DNA of 64,000 bases from Gammaproteobacteria bacterium. Its GTDB lineage: Bacteria; Pseudomonadota; Gammaproteobacteria; Pseudomonadales; Pseudohongiellaceae. Of this stretch, positions 1 through 8,558 are shown piece by piece. Within the stretch, counting starts at the first letter, position 1. Every line of letters begins with the position of its first letter. Both the position numbers and the translations under genes were made by a program. The notes below the pieces were generated by a model. The model made no database searches, was not told the origin of the DNA, and was given only the letters and a program-made list of their open reading frames with translations. The stretch is from positions 124,001 to 188,000 of the forward strand of contig PALV01000011.1 in NCBI GenBank assembly GCA_002706685.1, given 5' to 3'.

Positions 1-1
1 G

Positions 2-1051
2 GGAGCGGTCAGCGCAGCCTTGTATGAGCCTGGCGAGCTGGGCATGCGCCGGGAGTCGATCTCACTGACAGACAGCTCCCGGCCAACCAGCGCCAATGGT
101 GACTACGCGGGAGACCCGGCGCGGCAACTGGACGGCTTCGTCTGGTATCCGGAGGATGCGGGACAGGCGCCGTTTCCGCTGATTGTATACAGCCACGGTT
201 TCATGTCCTCGGTCGGTGAGGCAGACAATCTTGCCGAATTTCTGGTGCCCAAAGGCTATGTGCTGGTCGCCGTCGACTACCCTCTCAGCAATGGTGGTGC
301 ACCGGGTGGCCCCACTGTCACTGATGTGATCAATCAGGCGGGAGATGTCTCGTTCATAATCGACTCGATGTTGGCGCGCAGCATGGTGGCAGATGACGAG
401 CTGTCTGGCCTGATCGATGAGGAGCGGATAGCCGCAGTTGGCCTGTCACTGGGTGGTCTTACCACACAACTGGTCACCTTCCATCCTAGCGAGCGGGACA
501 GTCGCATCAAGATGGCGGTGTCGATTGCAGGCCCGAGTGCGATGTTGCAGTCCGGTTTCTTCGATAACGCCGATGTTCCCTTCATGATGATCGCCGGCAG
601 CAGCGATGCAATCGTTCCTTACCAGGATAATGCCGCCAGCATTCCTGAGAGAGTGGATAATAGTTTGCTGGTAACACTGGACCAGGGCAGTCATACCGGA
701 TTCGCCGGTATCTCGAGCACTTTCATGCGCTGGTTCGAACATCCTGATGAGTTGGTCTGTCCTATGCTGGTCAGCGGACTGGAACGGGATCAGGAAGAAC
801 AGAATTCGATTCTGGAGGCCAATCTTGCCGCGGGCATTACAGCGACGGTTTCGACGCCTTGTTCGATGGAAAGCTTCCCACGCGCCATGCGGCCAGGTCA
901 GCAGCAGATGCTGACAAGGCTGGCCGTTTACGCATTTCTGGAAAGCTCATTTGCGGAAGAGTCGTCGCGCCGTCAGGCCATGCTGCAGTATCTGCAGCAG
1001 GACCTGGAGGCGGAGAATGCGCCGGACCTGAGTGTCACGGCGAACCTGTAA
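2..1051 (+). CDS. Alpha/beta hydrolase (dienelactone hydrolase / PAF-acetylhydrolase-like), 5'-partial
   Basis: The reading frame is open to the left edge of the window, so the true start and probably a signal peptide are missing; a TTG at 20 is an internal codon rather than a convincing start. The protein shows the alpha/beta hydrolase order: an oxyanion segment YSHGF, a nucleophile elbow GLSLGG (Ser), an acid in GSSDAIVP and a late His in GSHTGF. This pattern fits the dienelactone hydrolase / platelet-activating-factor acetylhydrolase-like families, which cleave esters or small acyl groups. The substrate cannot be told. It converges on the DUF885 gene; the two stop codons abut. Family call is firm, function is not. 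Confidence 0.8.
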   Translation, partial: GAVSAALYEPGELGMRRESISLTDSSRPTSANGDYAGDPARQLDGFVWYPEDAGQAPFPLIVYSHGFMSSVGEADNLAEFLVPKGYVLVAVDYPLSNGGAPGGPTVTDVINQAGDVSFIIDSMLARSMVADDELSGLIDEERIAAVGLSLGGLTTQLVTFHPSERDSRIKMAVSIAGPSAMLQSGFFDNADVPFMMIAGSSDAIVPYQDNAASIPERVDNSLLVTLDQGSHTGFAGISSTFMRWFEHPDELVCPMLVSGLERDQEEQNSILEANLAAGITATVSTPCSMESFPRAMRPGQQQMLTRLAVYAFLESSFAEESSRRQAMLQYLQQDLEAENAPDLSVTANL

Positions 1052-2956
1052 TCAGTCTTGCTGGTTCTGAACGGACGAAACCCACTGATCGACTCGTCGC
1101 TCAAGCAGGTGCAGCGGCATGGCGCCACCTAGCAGCACGGCGTCATGGAAGCCGCGAATGTCGAAGTCTTCACCCAGTTGCTCACGTGCCTCGGCACGCA
1201 GCTCCAGAATCCGGTTCATGCCGATTTTGTAGGATGTAGCCTGTCCCGGCATGACAATGTAGCGACGGATCTCGGAGCGGATGGCGGCAAGCGGTACTGA
1301 GGAATTGGCCTGGAAGTAGTCAACGGCCTCCTGCTCGGTCCAGCCTTTGGCATGCAGACCAGTGTCCACAACCAGGCGAATGGCGCGCCACATTTCCGAA
1401 GTCAGACGGCCAAATCGTGAGTAGGGATCCTCATAGGTGCCTGGCATTTCACTCGCCAGATACTCAGAGTAAAGCCCCCAGCCTTCAGAATAAACCGTGA
1501 AGCCAGCCTGAGTGCGGAACATCGGCATGTCTTCCAGTTCCTGAGCAATGGAAATCTGCATGTGATGGCCCGGCAGGCCTTCATGGTAGGCAATCACTTC
1601 CAGCTCCGACTTGGGCATGGCCGTCATGTCGGAAAGGTGCGCGTAGTAAACGCCGGGACGACTGCCGTCCGGCGTGCCCGGGTAATAGTGCTGTGCGGCG
1701 CCATCCTGTTCGCGGAATGCCTCCACGCGGCGCACAACCAGATCAGCCTGGGGCAGGGTGGCGAAATAGTCAGGCAGCACAGACTTGATATTTTCTATCG
1801 CTGCAGTGGCTTCATCGATATAACCCTGACGACCTTCGTCGGTATTCGGGAAGTAGAAACGCTCATCGTCCCGGGTCTCACGCAGCATGACAAAAAACTC
1901 CTGCAGCGTGCCATCAAAGCCGACTTCATTCTTGATCTGTTCCATTTCGCCACGCAGACGTGCCACGTCTGCCAGGCCGATTTCATGGATCTCATCAGCA
2001 GTCAGGTCGGTAGTTGTGTAGGTAGACAGCAGGTAATCGTAGAAAGCAGCGCCATTGGGCTGGGCGACCAGGCCAGTGGATACTTCAGGAACGTTTTCCT
2101 GCTCTGCCTGCGCCCAGTCAATGACGCGCTGGAATGCCGGGGCGAAATCATTGATCAGAGCATCCTGAGTGCTGTCCAGCAGTGCATCGGCGTCAGGTTG
2201 TTCCAGTTGGCCGGCTTCTACCAGATTTGCTACCTGTGCTTTTGCGTGAGCCCAGATGTCTGAATCATCGCCGGCCTCTGTAAAGGGCGCACCGGTGATC
2301 ACTTTCTCGGACTGTTCGATGACACCATCGAGCGCAAAGCCGGGCATGATCACGCCACGGTCGGCTGCCTCAATGGCGCGGTCGAGCAGTTGATTCATGG
2401 CGCGTCCGGCCTGGCTGATTCGCGAAACCAGCGCTTCGTAGTCAGACACCGATTCCACGTTGTGGAAACTGATCAGGAATGTCGGCAGAAAGCCCTGGGC
2501 GCCATTCATCTGGTCAAAAACAAAGCCGTTGTAGCGAAACTCGGCAGCGCGCACCGCCTGATCGGCCTGATACATCCAGATATCCCACGAGGTCTGGGCT
2601 TCCTGGTTAAGGTCATCGTAGTTGAACTCGGCATCGAGCTCTTCAACGCTGGCCAGCAGCCATTCAAGCTGCGCTTCCTCAGCGGCGACAGACATATCAT
2701 CGATGTCACCATAGCGCTCTTTACGACCCAGGAAGGTCATCTCGATGGGGCTGAACTGCAGACGCTCTTCGTATTTTTCATCAAACCAGGCGTTTAATCG
2801 CTCCGATTCGGTCTGCGCCGTTTCTTCGATCGCTTCCGCCGGAGCGGTGAGATCGGCTGATGTTTCCGTGCCGGTTGTTGGGGCGGGCGTATCTGGTTGC
2901 CCGCAGGCAGCCAGTGACAGTGACAGCGTCAATAGCAATAACAGTTTCGAGTTCAT
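1052..2956 (-). CDS. DUF885 family lipoprotein, putative metallopeptidase
   Basis: A 634-residue protein with a lipoprotein signal peptide: hydrophobic stretch followed by the lipobox LAAC (Cys at about 18), then a Pro/Thr/Glu-rich linker. The DUF885 hallmark HEGLPGHH lies at residues 458-465 and contains the HExxx[G]HH-like metal-binding pattern; DUF885 proteins are related to gluzincin-type peptidases. It is expected at the outer membrane or in the periplasm, perhaps as a peptidase. Length is normal for the family. It is divergent from the antiporter gene, with a 243-base gap holding both promoters; I saw no clear operator there. Confidence 0.88.
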   Translation of the reverse strand: MNSKLLLLLTLSLSLAACGQPDTPAPTTGTETSADLTAPAEAIEETAQTESERLNAWFDEKYEERLQFSPIEMTFLGRKERYGDIDDMSVAAEEAQLEWLLASVEELDAEFNYDDLNQEAQTSWDIWMYQADQAVRAAEFRYNGFVFDQMNGAQGFLPTFLISFHNVESVSDYEALVSRISQAGRAMNQLLDRAIEAADRGVIMPGFALDGVIEQSEKVITGAPFTEAGDDSDIWAHAKAQVANLVEAGQLEQPDADALLDSTQDALINDFAPAFQRVIDWAQAEQENVPEVSTGLVAQPNGAAFYDYLLSTYTTTDLTADEIHEIGLADVARLRGEMEQIKNEVGFDGTLQEFFVMLRETRDDERFYFPNTDEGRQGYIDEATAAIENIKSVLPDYFATLPQADLVVRRVEAFREQDGAAQHYYPGTPDGSRPGVYYAHLSDMTAMPKSELEVIAYHEGLPGHHMQISIAQELEDMPMFRTQAGFTVYSEGWGLYSEYLASEMPGTYEDPYSRFGRLTSEMWRAIRLVVDTGLHAKGWTEQEAVDYFQANSSVPLAAIRSEIRRYIVMPGQATSYKIGMNRILELRAEAREQLGEDFDIRGFHDAVLLGGAMPLHLLERRVDQWVSSVQNQQD

Positions 2957-3199
2957 GGCGGGTAAGTCCTTGGATTGTGCAGCGTTCTTTTAAAACGCCA
3001 CCTTAAGTGTTGTTGACGGGTAAGTCTGGCGCAAGTATCGCCGAATCGACAGTTGATCTCAAGGCAGCTGCATGGCGAAGCTACCGCAGATACAGCGTGG
3101 TGGAGTCAACAAAAGCCGGGTACACTTTCCATGTGGCCCGGCATCAGCGGCCCGAACAAGATGGACCTTTTCTGACGCGCACAAGAGCAAGGGCCTGGC

Positions 3200-5038
3200 A
3201 TGACGGATTATCTGTTCCTCACTTTTCTGTTCCTGATCGCAGGTGTGATCGCAGTACCACTGGCATCACGGCTGCAACTGGGCTCCGTACTGGGTTATCT
3301 GATTGCGGGTATCGCCATCAGCCCCGTGCTCGGCCTTTTCAATGTGGATGTCGTTTCACTGCAGCACTTCGCCGAGTTCGGCGTGGTGATGATGCTGTTT
3401 CTGGTGGGTCTGGAGCTGGATCCACATCGTTTGTGGCAGATGAGGATGCGCCTGTTGGGGCTGGGTGGGCTCCAGGTCGGATTGACGGTGCTTGTCGTCA
3501 TGGGTATTGCTCTGGCATTGGGTCTGAGCTGGTCAGTGGCGCTGGCCGTTGGTCTGGTGCTGTCACTGTCATCAACGGCAATCGTATTGCAGACACTTAC
3601 AGAAAAAGGCCAGTTACGCTCGGATGGAGGACAGGCTGGTTTTCTGGTCCTGCTGTTCCAGGACATTGCTGTCATTCCGATGCTGGCGCTTTTGCCACTG
3701 CTGGCCCTGCCAGAGCTAATGGGCGCTGCCGCCGGAGATGATCATGCATCTGGATTAAGTCTGGTCGCGCACCTGAATGCATGGCAGACGGCGCTGGTGA
3801 CACTGGCTGCGATCGCCGCCGTTGTCTTCGGCGGAAGCTGGTTGACTCCCAGGCTTTTTCGTTTTATCGCCATGGCACGGCTGCGTGAGCTGTTTACCGC
3901 CTCGGCGCTAATGCTGGTGGTTGGTATCGCACTGTTGATGTCGCTGGTTGGCCTGTCTCCAGCACTGGGTACTTTCCTGGCTGGAGTTGTGCTTGCCAAC
4001 AGTGAATATCGCCATGAGCTGGAATCGGATATCGATCCGTTCAAAGGGCTGTTGCTGGGCCTGTTTTTCATGACAGTAGGAGCGGGTATCAACTTCGGAT
4101 TGCTGGCTGACAATCTGTTGTTGATTGTCTCACTGACGCTGCTGCTGATTGCCATTAAAGTCTTGGTGTTGTGGCTGGTAGGCAGTCTGTTTGGACTACG
4201 TGGTGCAAATCTGTGGCTCGTGGCACTTGGCCTGGCTCAGGCAGGAGAATTCGGTTTCGTTTTACTCTCCTTTACGGTCAGCAGTGCCGTGATACCGGTT
4301 GCGTTGGCAGACCAGCTGCTGTTGATTGTGGCCTTGTCCATGCTGCTGACACCTCTGCTGTTTATTATTCACGAGCGCCTGATAGCGCCGCGTTATCTGC
4401 GTGAATCCGAACGGCAGGCCGACAATATTGATCAGTCCTGCAAGGTCATTATTGCAGGACACGGTCGCGTGGGTGGCATCGCTAACCGGATGTTGCGTGG
4501 CGCCGGCTTTGAAACCACCGTCATCGACTACAGCTCGGCCCAGCTGGAAATGCTGCGTGCTTACGGCATCAAGGTTTACTACGGCGATGCCACACGCCCT
4601 GATCTGTTGAATGCAGCCGGGATTGCGAATGCCGATCTGCTGGTGATTGCCATCAACGATAAAGAAAAGATCACTGAAATGACGCGTTATGCCGTCGAGC
4701 ATTTCCCGAATCTGCACGTTGTTGCGCGCGCCGTGGACCGGCACCATGTCTATGACCTGTGGGCGGTTGGGTGCCGTGACATCATTCGCGAAACCTTTGA
4801 CAGCTCTCTGCGCATGGCGCGTTCAGCCTTGATTGCCCTGGGCATTTCGGAACAGCGGGCGCGGGACATTTCGGAGCAGTTTGAAACAGTGGATCGACGT
4901 TATATGCGCGAGATGGCGGATCTGTATGATCCCAAAATCCCCAGCCACGAGAACCAGCCTTATGTCACAAAAGTGCGTGAACTGAATGCAGAGTGGGCCA
5001 GACAACTGAATGCTCGACAACAACAAGAAGAGGAGTAA
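3200..5038 (+). CDS. CPA2-family monovalent cation:proton antiporter (KefB/KefC/YbaL type)
   Basis: A 612-residue inner-membrane protein. Residues about 1-390 form a Na+/H+ exchanger domain with some 12 hydrophobic segments, including the CPA2 stretch FLVGLELD. A TrkA-N (RCK) nucleotide-binding domain follows, with the Rossmann glycine motif GHGRVG at 420-425 and the GDATRPDLL segment typical of KefB/C. It should exchange K+ or Na+ for H+ and be gated by nucleotide or a small ligand. No KefF/KefG-type ancillary gene is adjacent, so glutathione gating is not supported. Start is the ATG after an AAGGG ribosome site. The stop is followed 5 bases later by the amidohydrolase start, so the two may be cotranscribed. 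Confidence 0.9.
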   Translation: MTDYLFLTFLFLIAGVIAVPLASRLQLGSVLGYLIAGIAISPVLGLFNVDVVSLQHFAEFGVVMMLFLVGLELDPHRLWQMRMRLLGLGGLQVGLTVLVVMGIALALGLSWSVALAVGLVLSLSSTAIVLQTLTEKGQLRSDGGQAGFLVLLFQDIAVIPMLALLPLLALPELMGAAAGDDHASGLSLVAHLNAWQTALVTLAAIAAVVFGGSWLTPRLFRFIAMARLRELFTASALMLVVGIALLMSLVGLSPALGTFLAGVVLANSEYRHELESDIDPFKGLLLGLFFMTVGAGINFGLLADNLLLIVSLTLLLIAIKVLVLWLVGSLFGLRGANLWLVALGLAQAGEFGFVLLSFTVSSAVIPVALADQLLLIVALSMLLTPLLFIIHERLIAPRYLRESERQADNIDQSCKVIIAGHGRVGGIANRMLRGAGFETTVIDYSSAQLEMLRAYGIKVYYGDATRPDLLNAAGIANADLLVIAINDKEKITEMTRYAVEHFPNLHVVARAVDRHHVYDLWAVGCRDIIRETFDSSLRMARSALIALGISEQRARDISEQFETVDRRYMREMADLYDPKIPSHENQPYVTKVRELNAEWARQLNARQQQEEE

Positions 5039-5043
5039 TACCG

Positions 5044-6618
5044 ATGTCAGACAAGGGCGAAAGCGCAGTTCCTCAGAGCGATTCGTGCAGTCAGCCTGCA
5101 ACCGATACATTTGCGGGTGGTCCGCTGCTGTCCAGGCGGGCCCTGTTGGCTGGTGCGACGGCCGTTGCAGGCGCAGCCGTCTGGCCGGGGCTCAGCAGCC
5201 ACGCTCAACAGGCTGCAAATGGCAATAATGGCACGCTTGTATTCACCAATACGACGGTGGTGACCAATGATGCGGAACGGCGCACGCTGCTGAATGTGGG
5301 GCTGGCCGTACAGGGCGATCGTATTGCCGCCATCGGTGATACCAGCGAGATTCTGGCCCGTTTCCCAAATGCAGAAGTGTATGACGGCAGCCGCAAGGCC
5401 ATTCTGCCGGGCATGATCAACTGTCACGCGCACCTGGCTCAGGCGCTGGACAAGGGCTTTAACGAAGACTTTGGTTTTCCCAACAGCCTGCAATTACCTG
5501 AAAGCCCGGCCAGCCTGATTTCCCCCGAAGAAGCGACTCTGATGTCCATGGTGGGTGCACTTGAGGCACTGCGTGGCGGAACTACGACCGTGGTACAGAA
5601 TGTGGGTGGCATTGCACGCGATGCCGAAGCACTGGCATCAACCGGGCAGCGCTGGGTGTTTGCCGAGTCGGTACGCGATATCGAAACCGTCGACGGGCCG
5701 ATGTCACCGCCGCGTCTCGCGAACAGCGTTCCGCCAAGATACTCCGATCGCTTGCGGGAGGAGGGCATGCAGCGCATCGCCGACCTTCACAGCGCCTGGC
5801 ATGGACATGACAACGGCCGCGTGCAGGTGTTTCCCGCGGCAGCATTGGTGGAACTTTCTTCCCCGCAGTTGCTGCGCGACGTCAAGGCTTTTGCCGATCA
5901 GCACAATCTGGGTTACACCATTCACATGACTCAGTCGCAGCCTGAGGTCGACTTTATGCTGCGTTATCATGGTGTGCGCCCGGCTATCTTTCTGGAGCAA
6001 CATGGATATCTTGGGCCACGACTGTTTGCAGCACACGCCCGATATTGTGACGATACTGAAATCGCTGCATTGGCGCGCAGCAACACGATTGTCAGTCACC
6101 AGGCAGCCATGGCGGCCAATCGCGGAGTGAATCCGCCCATCACTGCGCTGCGTGAGGCAGGTGTCCGCATATCCATGGGCACTGACAACAATAACAACGA
6201 CATGCTGCACGTCCTGAAAACAGCCATTTCCATGGAACGCATCCAGCGTAATGATGAGATACCTGGCACGCTCCCGCAACCTGAAGACATGTTGCATGAC
6301 TGCTGTACCAACGGTGCGCACGCCGTGAACATGGGTGAGAGCCTGGGCTCGCTGGAAGTGGGCAAGAAGGCGGATCTGCTTGTGCTGGATGTCATGAAGC
6401 CGCATCTGACGCCGTCTGGCCGAATCCTGTCAGCCTGGATTCACAACGGCCAGCCGTCCGACATTGAATCAGTAATGGTCGATGGTCGCTTTGTCATGCG
6501 TAATCACCGTGTGTTGACTGTGGATGAAGCAGCACTGATGGAAGAAGCCTATCAGATCGGGCAACGGGTCTGGGGTCGCATCCTGCGTGACGGGCCAGTG
6601 CCATTGCCCAGGTTTTGA
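5044..6618 (+). CDS. Tat-exported amidohydrolase (ATZ/TRZ, cytosine/guanine deaminase-like)
   Basis: A 524-residue metal-dependent hydrolase. The N-terminus carries a twin-arginine signal (SRRALLAG, about residues 29-36, then a hydrophobic Ala-rich segment ending near SHAQ), so it is folded before export to the periplasm. The TIM-barrel metal ligands are seen as HAH at 128-130, a later His in AHARYC and Asp381 in GTDNNN. This is the ATZ/TRZ branch that includes cytosine, guanine and 8-oxoguanine deaminases and chlorohydrolases. Periplasmic location is unusual for nucleobase deaminases, so the substrate is open. The ATG at 5044 is preferred because GAGGAG in the end of the antiporter gene is well placed. 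Confidence 0.85.
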   Translation: MSDKGESAVPQSDSCSQPATDTFAGGPLLSRRALLAGATAVAGAAVWPGLSSHAQQAANGNNGTLVFTNTTVVTNDAERRTLLNVGLAVQGDRIAAIGDTSEILARFPNAEVYDGSRKAILPGMINCHAHLAQALDKGFNEDFGFPNSLQLPESPASLISPEEATLMSMVGALEALRGGTTTVVQNVGGIARDAEALASTGQRWVFAESVRDIETVDGPMSPPRLANSVPPRYSDRLREEGMQRIADLHSAWHGHDNGRVQVFPAAALVELSSPQLLRDVKAFADQHNLGYTIHMTQSQPEVDFMLRYHGVRPAIFLEQHGYLGPRLFAAHARYCDDTEIAALARSNTIVSHQAAMAANRGVNPPITALREAGVRISMGTDNNNNDMLHVLKTAISMERIQRNDEIPGTLPQPEDMLHDCCTNGAHAVNMGESLGSLEVGKKADLLVLDVMKPHLTPSGRILSAWIHNGQPSDIESVMVDGRFVMRNHRVLTVDEAALMEEAYQIGQRVWGRILRDGPVPLPRF

Positions 6619-6650
6619 GATGTCGGCAAAGCAATCTTCTTGCGGAATGG

Positions 6651-6694
6651 TTGACTAATCAAATATAAGTCAATATAGTTGCGCCCTCAACTAT
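6651..6694 (+). promoter_or_regulatory. Sigma-70 promoter and operator of the MarR gene
   Basis: A -35 TTGACT (6651-6656) and -10 TATAGT (6674-6679) are separated by exactly 17 bases, each 5/6 to consensus. Two inverted repeats overlap it: TTGACT/AGTCAA (6651-6656 and 6668-6673) covers the -35 and spacer, and ATAGTTG/CAACTAT (6675-6681 and 6688-6694) covers the -10 and start point. This is the usual layout for autorepression by a MarR dimer. The elements are seen directly; binding is inferred. Confidence 0.7.
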
Positions 6695-6712
6695 CTCGCA
6701 AGGAGAATCGCG

Positions 6713-7132
6713 ATGACCGCAATTAAGCAAAGCACTTTGTTGATCAGCCTGATCAACCTGAACACTCGACTGGAAAAATCCCTGAGCGGTCCATTGTCTC
6801 TGCATGGTATCAGCCTGACCGAATACATGGTCCTGCGGCAACTGGCGCAGGCGCCCGAGCAGAAGCTGCGGCGCATCGATCTGGCCCAGCAGGTTGGTCT
6901 GAGTGCCTCCGGTGTAACACGCCTGCTTAATCCGATGGAAAAAACCGGTTTGATAGACAAGGAGCAGGTTGAGCGTGATGCGCGTGTCAGTCTTGTCACG
7001 CTGACGTCAGCAGGCAAGAAAATTCTCAATGATGCCTCCGCGACCTTTGAACAGACAGCGCAGTCTGTGCTTCAGCCGCTGAAGCAAAAAGACTGCAGTG
7101 AGTTGCAACGGCTGATCAGCGCATTGATGTGA
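6713..7132 (+). CDS. MarR-family transcriptional regulator
   Basis: A 139-residue winged-helix protein. The middle (about residues 35-95) has the MarR DNA-binding core: a helix with LAQAPEQKLRRIDLAQ, recognition helix around GLSASGVTRLLNPMEK, and the wing DARVSLVTLTSAGKK. MarR proteins are dimeric repressors released by phenolic or oxidant ligands. It starts at ATG after AAGGAG. The promoter just upstream is covered by two dyads, so it likely represses itself. The next genes on the same strand (P-loop protein and beta-lactamase homologue) may be further targets, although a large hairpin separates them. Confidence 0.9.
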   Translation: MTAIKQSTLLISLINLNTRLEKSLSGPLSLHGISLTEYMVLRQLAQAPEQKLRRIDLAQQVGLSASGVTRLLNPMEKTGLIDKEQVERDARVSLVTLTSAGKKILNDASATFEQTAQSVLQPLKQKDCSELQRLISALM

Positions 7133-7137
7133 AGTCT

Positions 7138-7191
7138 CTGGCACGCGAAGGGAGGTGCGCGTGAGCTGTAGCTCACGACGCGGTGCCAGAC
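7138..7191 (+). other. Long imperfect hairpin between the MarR and P-loop genes
   Basis: An outer stem CTGGCACGCG (7138-7147) pairs with CGCGGTGCCAG (7179-7189) with one bulged base, and an inner perfect 8-bp palindrome CGTGAGCT/AGCTCACG (7160-7177) sits inside it. There is no T-tract afterwards, so a simple intrinsic terminator is not convincing. It could be an attenuator, RNA processing site or partial terminator between MarR and the following operon. Confidence 0.5.
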
Positions 7192-7222
7192 TGCTTTGTG
7201 CAAAGGTAAGATGGAGTTCATC

Positions 7223-7732
7223 ATGAAAGTCATTTTGGTTTGTGGCCCTACAGGGGCAGGCAAGACAACGTACTCGATTAAGCTGGCCGAGGCGCTGGGA
7301 GCTGTCAGATTTTCCATCGATCCATGGATGCAGAACCTGTATTCGAAAGACATGAAGAATCTGGACTATTCCTGGATACTGGAGCGGGTAGAGCGGTGCT
7401 ATAAACAAATCTGGGAGGTCAGCGAACAGGTTCTGCAGTCAGGTGGTTCAGTTATATGGGATCTTGGATTCGCAGAGAAGTCACAGAGAGATCTGTTTGT
7501 TGGACTGGCAAAAGGTATTGGCGCAGCGCCAGAGATCCATTACCTGGATGCGCCGGTGGCGCAAAGAAAAGAAAGAGTCAGAATGCGGAATATCAATAAA
7601 GATCCAAAATTATATTCCTTTGAAGTGTCGACATTCATGTTTGAATTCATGGAGCCTAAGTTTGAGGTTCCAGCAGAGAATGAACTCCAGAGTGGTAAAA
7701 AAATTGAGACAGGACAGAATGTGGTCGCCTAG
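7223..7732 (+). CDS. Small P-loop NTPase (AAA / zeta-toxin-like kinase)
   Basis: A 169-residue protein with a Walker A motif GPTGAGKTT at residues 8-16 close to the N-terminus, as in nucleotide and small-molecule kinases of the zeta-toxin / AAA_33 group. A segment with FSIDPWM follows, then SVIWDLGF as a likely Walker B, and RKERVRMRN as a lid-like arginine segment. I do not know its substrate. ATG 7223 is chosen because GGAG precedes it by seven bases and the P-loop then lies at the usual distance; ATG 7211 is the alternative. Its base composition is visibly more AT-rich than its neighbours. Its 3' end overlaps the next gene by about 14 bases, suggesting translational coupling. Confidence 0.75.
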   Translation: MKVILVCGPTGAGKTTYSIKLAEALGAVRFSIDPWMQNLYSKDMKNLDYSWILERVERCYKQIWEVSEQVLQSGGSVIWDLGFAEKSQRDLFVGLAKGIGAAPEIHYLDAPVAQRKERVRMRNINKDPKLYSFEVSTFMFEFMEPKFEVPAENELQSGKKIETGQNVVA

Positions 7733-8540
7733 CCAGATGATGAAAACGCTGTTTGCGGTGATGATGTGGTTCGGCTTCACAGCATCCGCTGCGGAAATTG
7801 ATACTTCATCGGTGGACTGGCGCGAATCTGCTGATGTTGCCGCACTTTTTCAGCAGGCCGGTGTGGACGGAACCTTTGTGCTGTTTGATTTGCAGGAGCA
7901 GAGTCTGGAGGGATTCAATCTGCGCCGCGCGAACCAGCGCTACACACCGTCCGGGACCTTCAATATCGCGCACACCCTGATCGGCCTGTCGACCGGCGCC
8001 GTGTCCAGTCTGGATGAAGTTGTGCCCTATCCGGGCGGTGATCAGCGACAGGATGCCTGGGAGCGGGATATGTCCTTGCGCGAAGCGTTTCTGATCGCCA
8101 ATGATGCGTTTTATCAGGCGCTGGCTCGCGAGATCGGACCCAGCCAGATGCAGCAGCATATCTCCGCGCTGATATATGGCAATCGCGAGTTTGAGTCGAC
8201 GCTGGACCCGTTCTGGGAAGAGGGCATTCTGCACATAAGTGCTGTCGAACAGGTGCGCTTCCTGTCATTGCTGGTGCGTGACGCCTTGCCGTATCCCCGC
8301 GAACTTTTGTCCACCGTACGTGAACTGATGTTGCTGGAATCCGGAGACAACTGGCAGCTATACGGCGACACCGGATGGGAAAACGCCCCTGAAGCGGGTG
8401 TAGGCTGGTGGATAGGCTGGCTGCAAAAGGATGGTCGCTGGTATACCTTTGCACTGAATATGGATATCGAAGAACCCGCCGATGCGAACGAGCGCCTGAG
8501 CCTGGGTAAAGCCAGTCTGCAGGCGCTCGGCTTGCTCTGA
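7719..8540 (+). CDS. Class D beta-lactamase homologue lacking catalytic residues (pseudoenzyme)
   Basis: About 273 residues with a signal peptide (MMKTLF...TASA), so periplasmic. The fold-wide match to OXA enzymes is clear: RRANQ before the first motif, YGN at 153-155, FWEEG at 165-169, ISAVEQV, and the final TGW...GVGWWIGWL region. Yet the active-site positions differ. Where OXA enzymes have S-T-F-K, this has G79-T-F-N82. The S-x-V position is A127-N-D. The K-T-G motif is D217-T-G. Loss of the nucleophile, the carbamylated lysine, the second serine and the KTG lysine makes beta-lactam hydrolysis by the normal route impossible. Start ATG 7719 has AGGA four bases before it; ATG 7737 is possible. 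Overlaps the P-loop gene. Confidence 0.8.
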   Translation: MWSPSQMMKTLFAVMMWFGFTASAAEIDTSSVDWRESADVAALFQQAGVDGTFVLFDLQEQSLEGFNLRRANQRYTPSGTFNIAHTLIGLSTGAVSSLDEVVPYPGGDQRQDAWERDMSLREAFLIANDAFYQALAREIGPSQMQQHISALIYGNREFESTLDPFWEEGILHISAVEQVRFLSLLVRDALPYPRELLSTVRELMLLESGDNWQLYGDTGWENAPEAGVGWWIGWLQKDGRWYTFALNMDIEEPADANERLSLGKASLQALGLL

Positions 8541-8558
8541 CGCTAATCAGGATTGATG

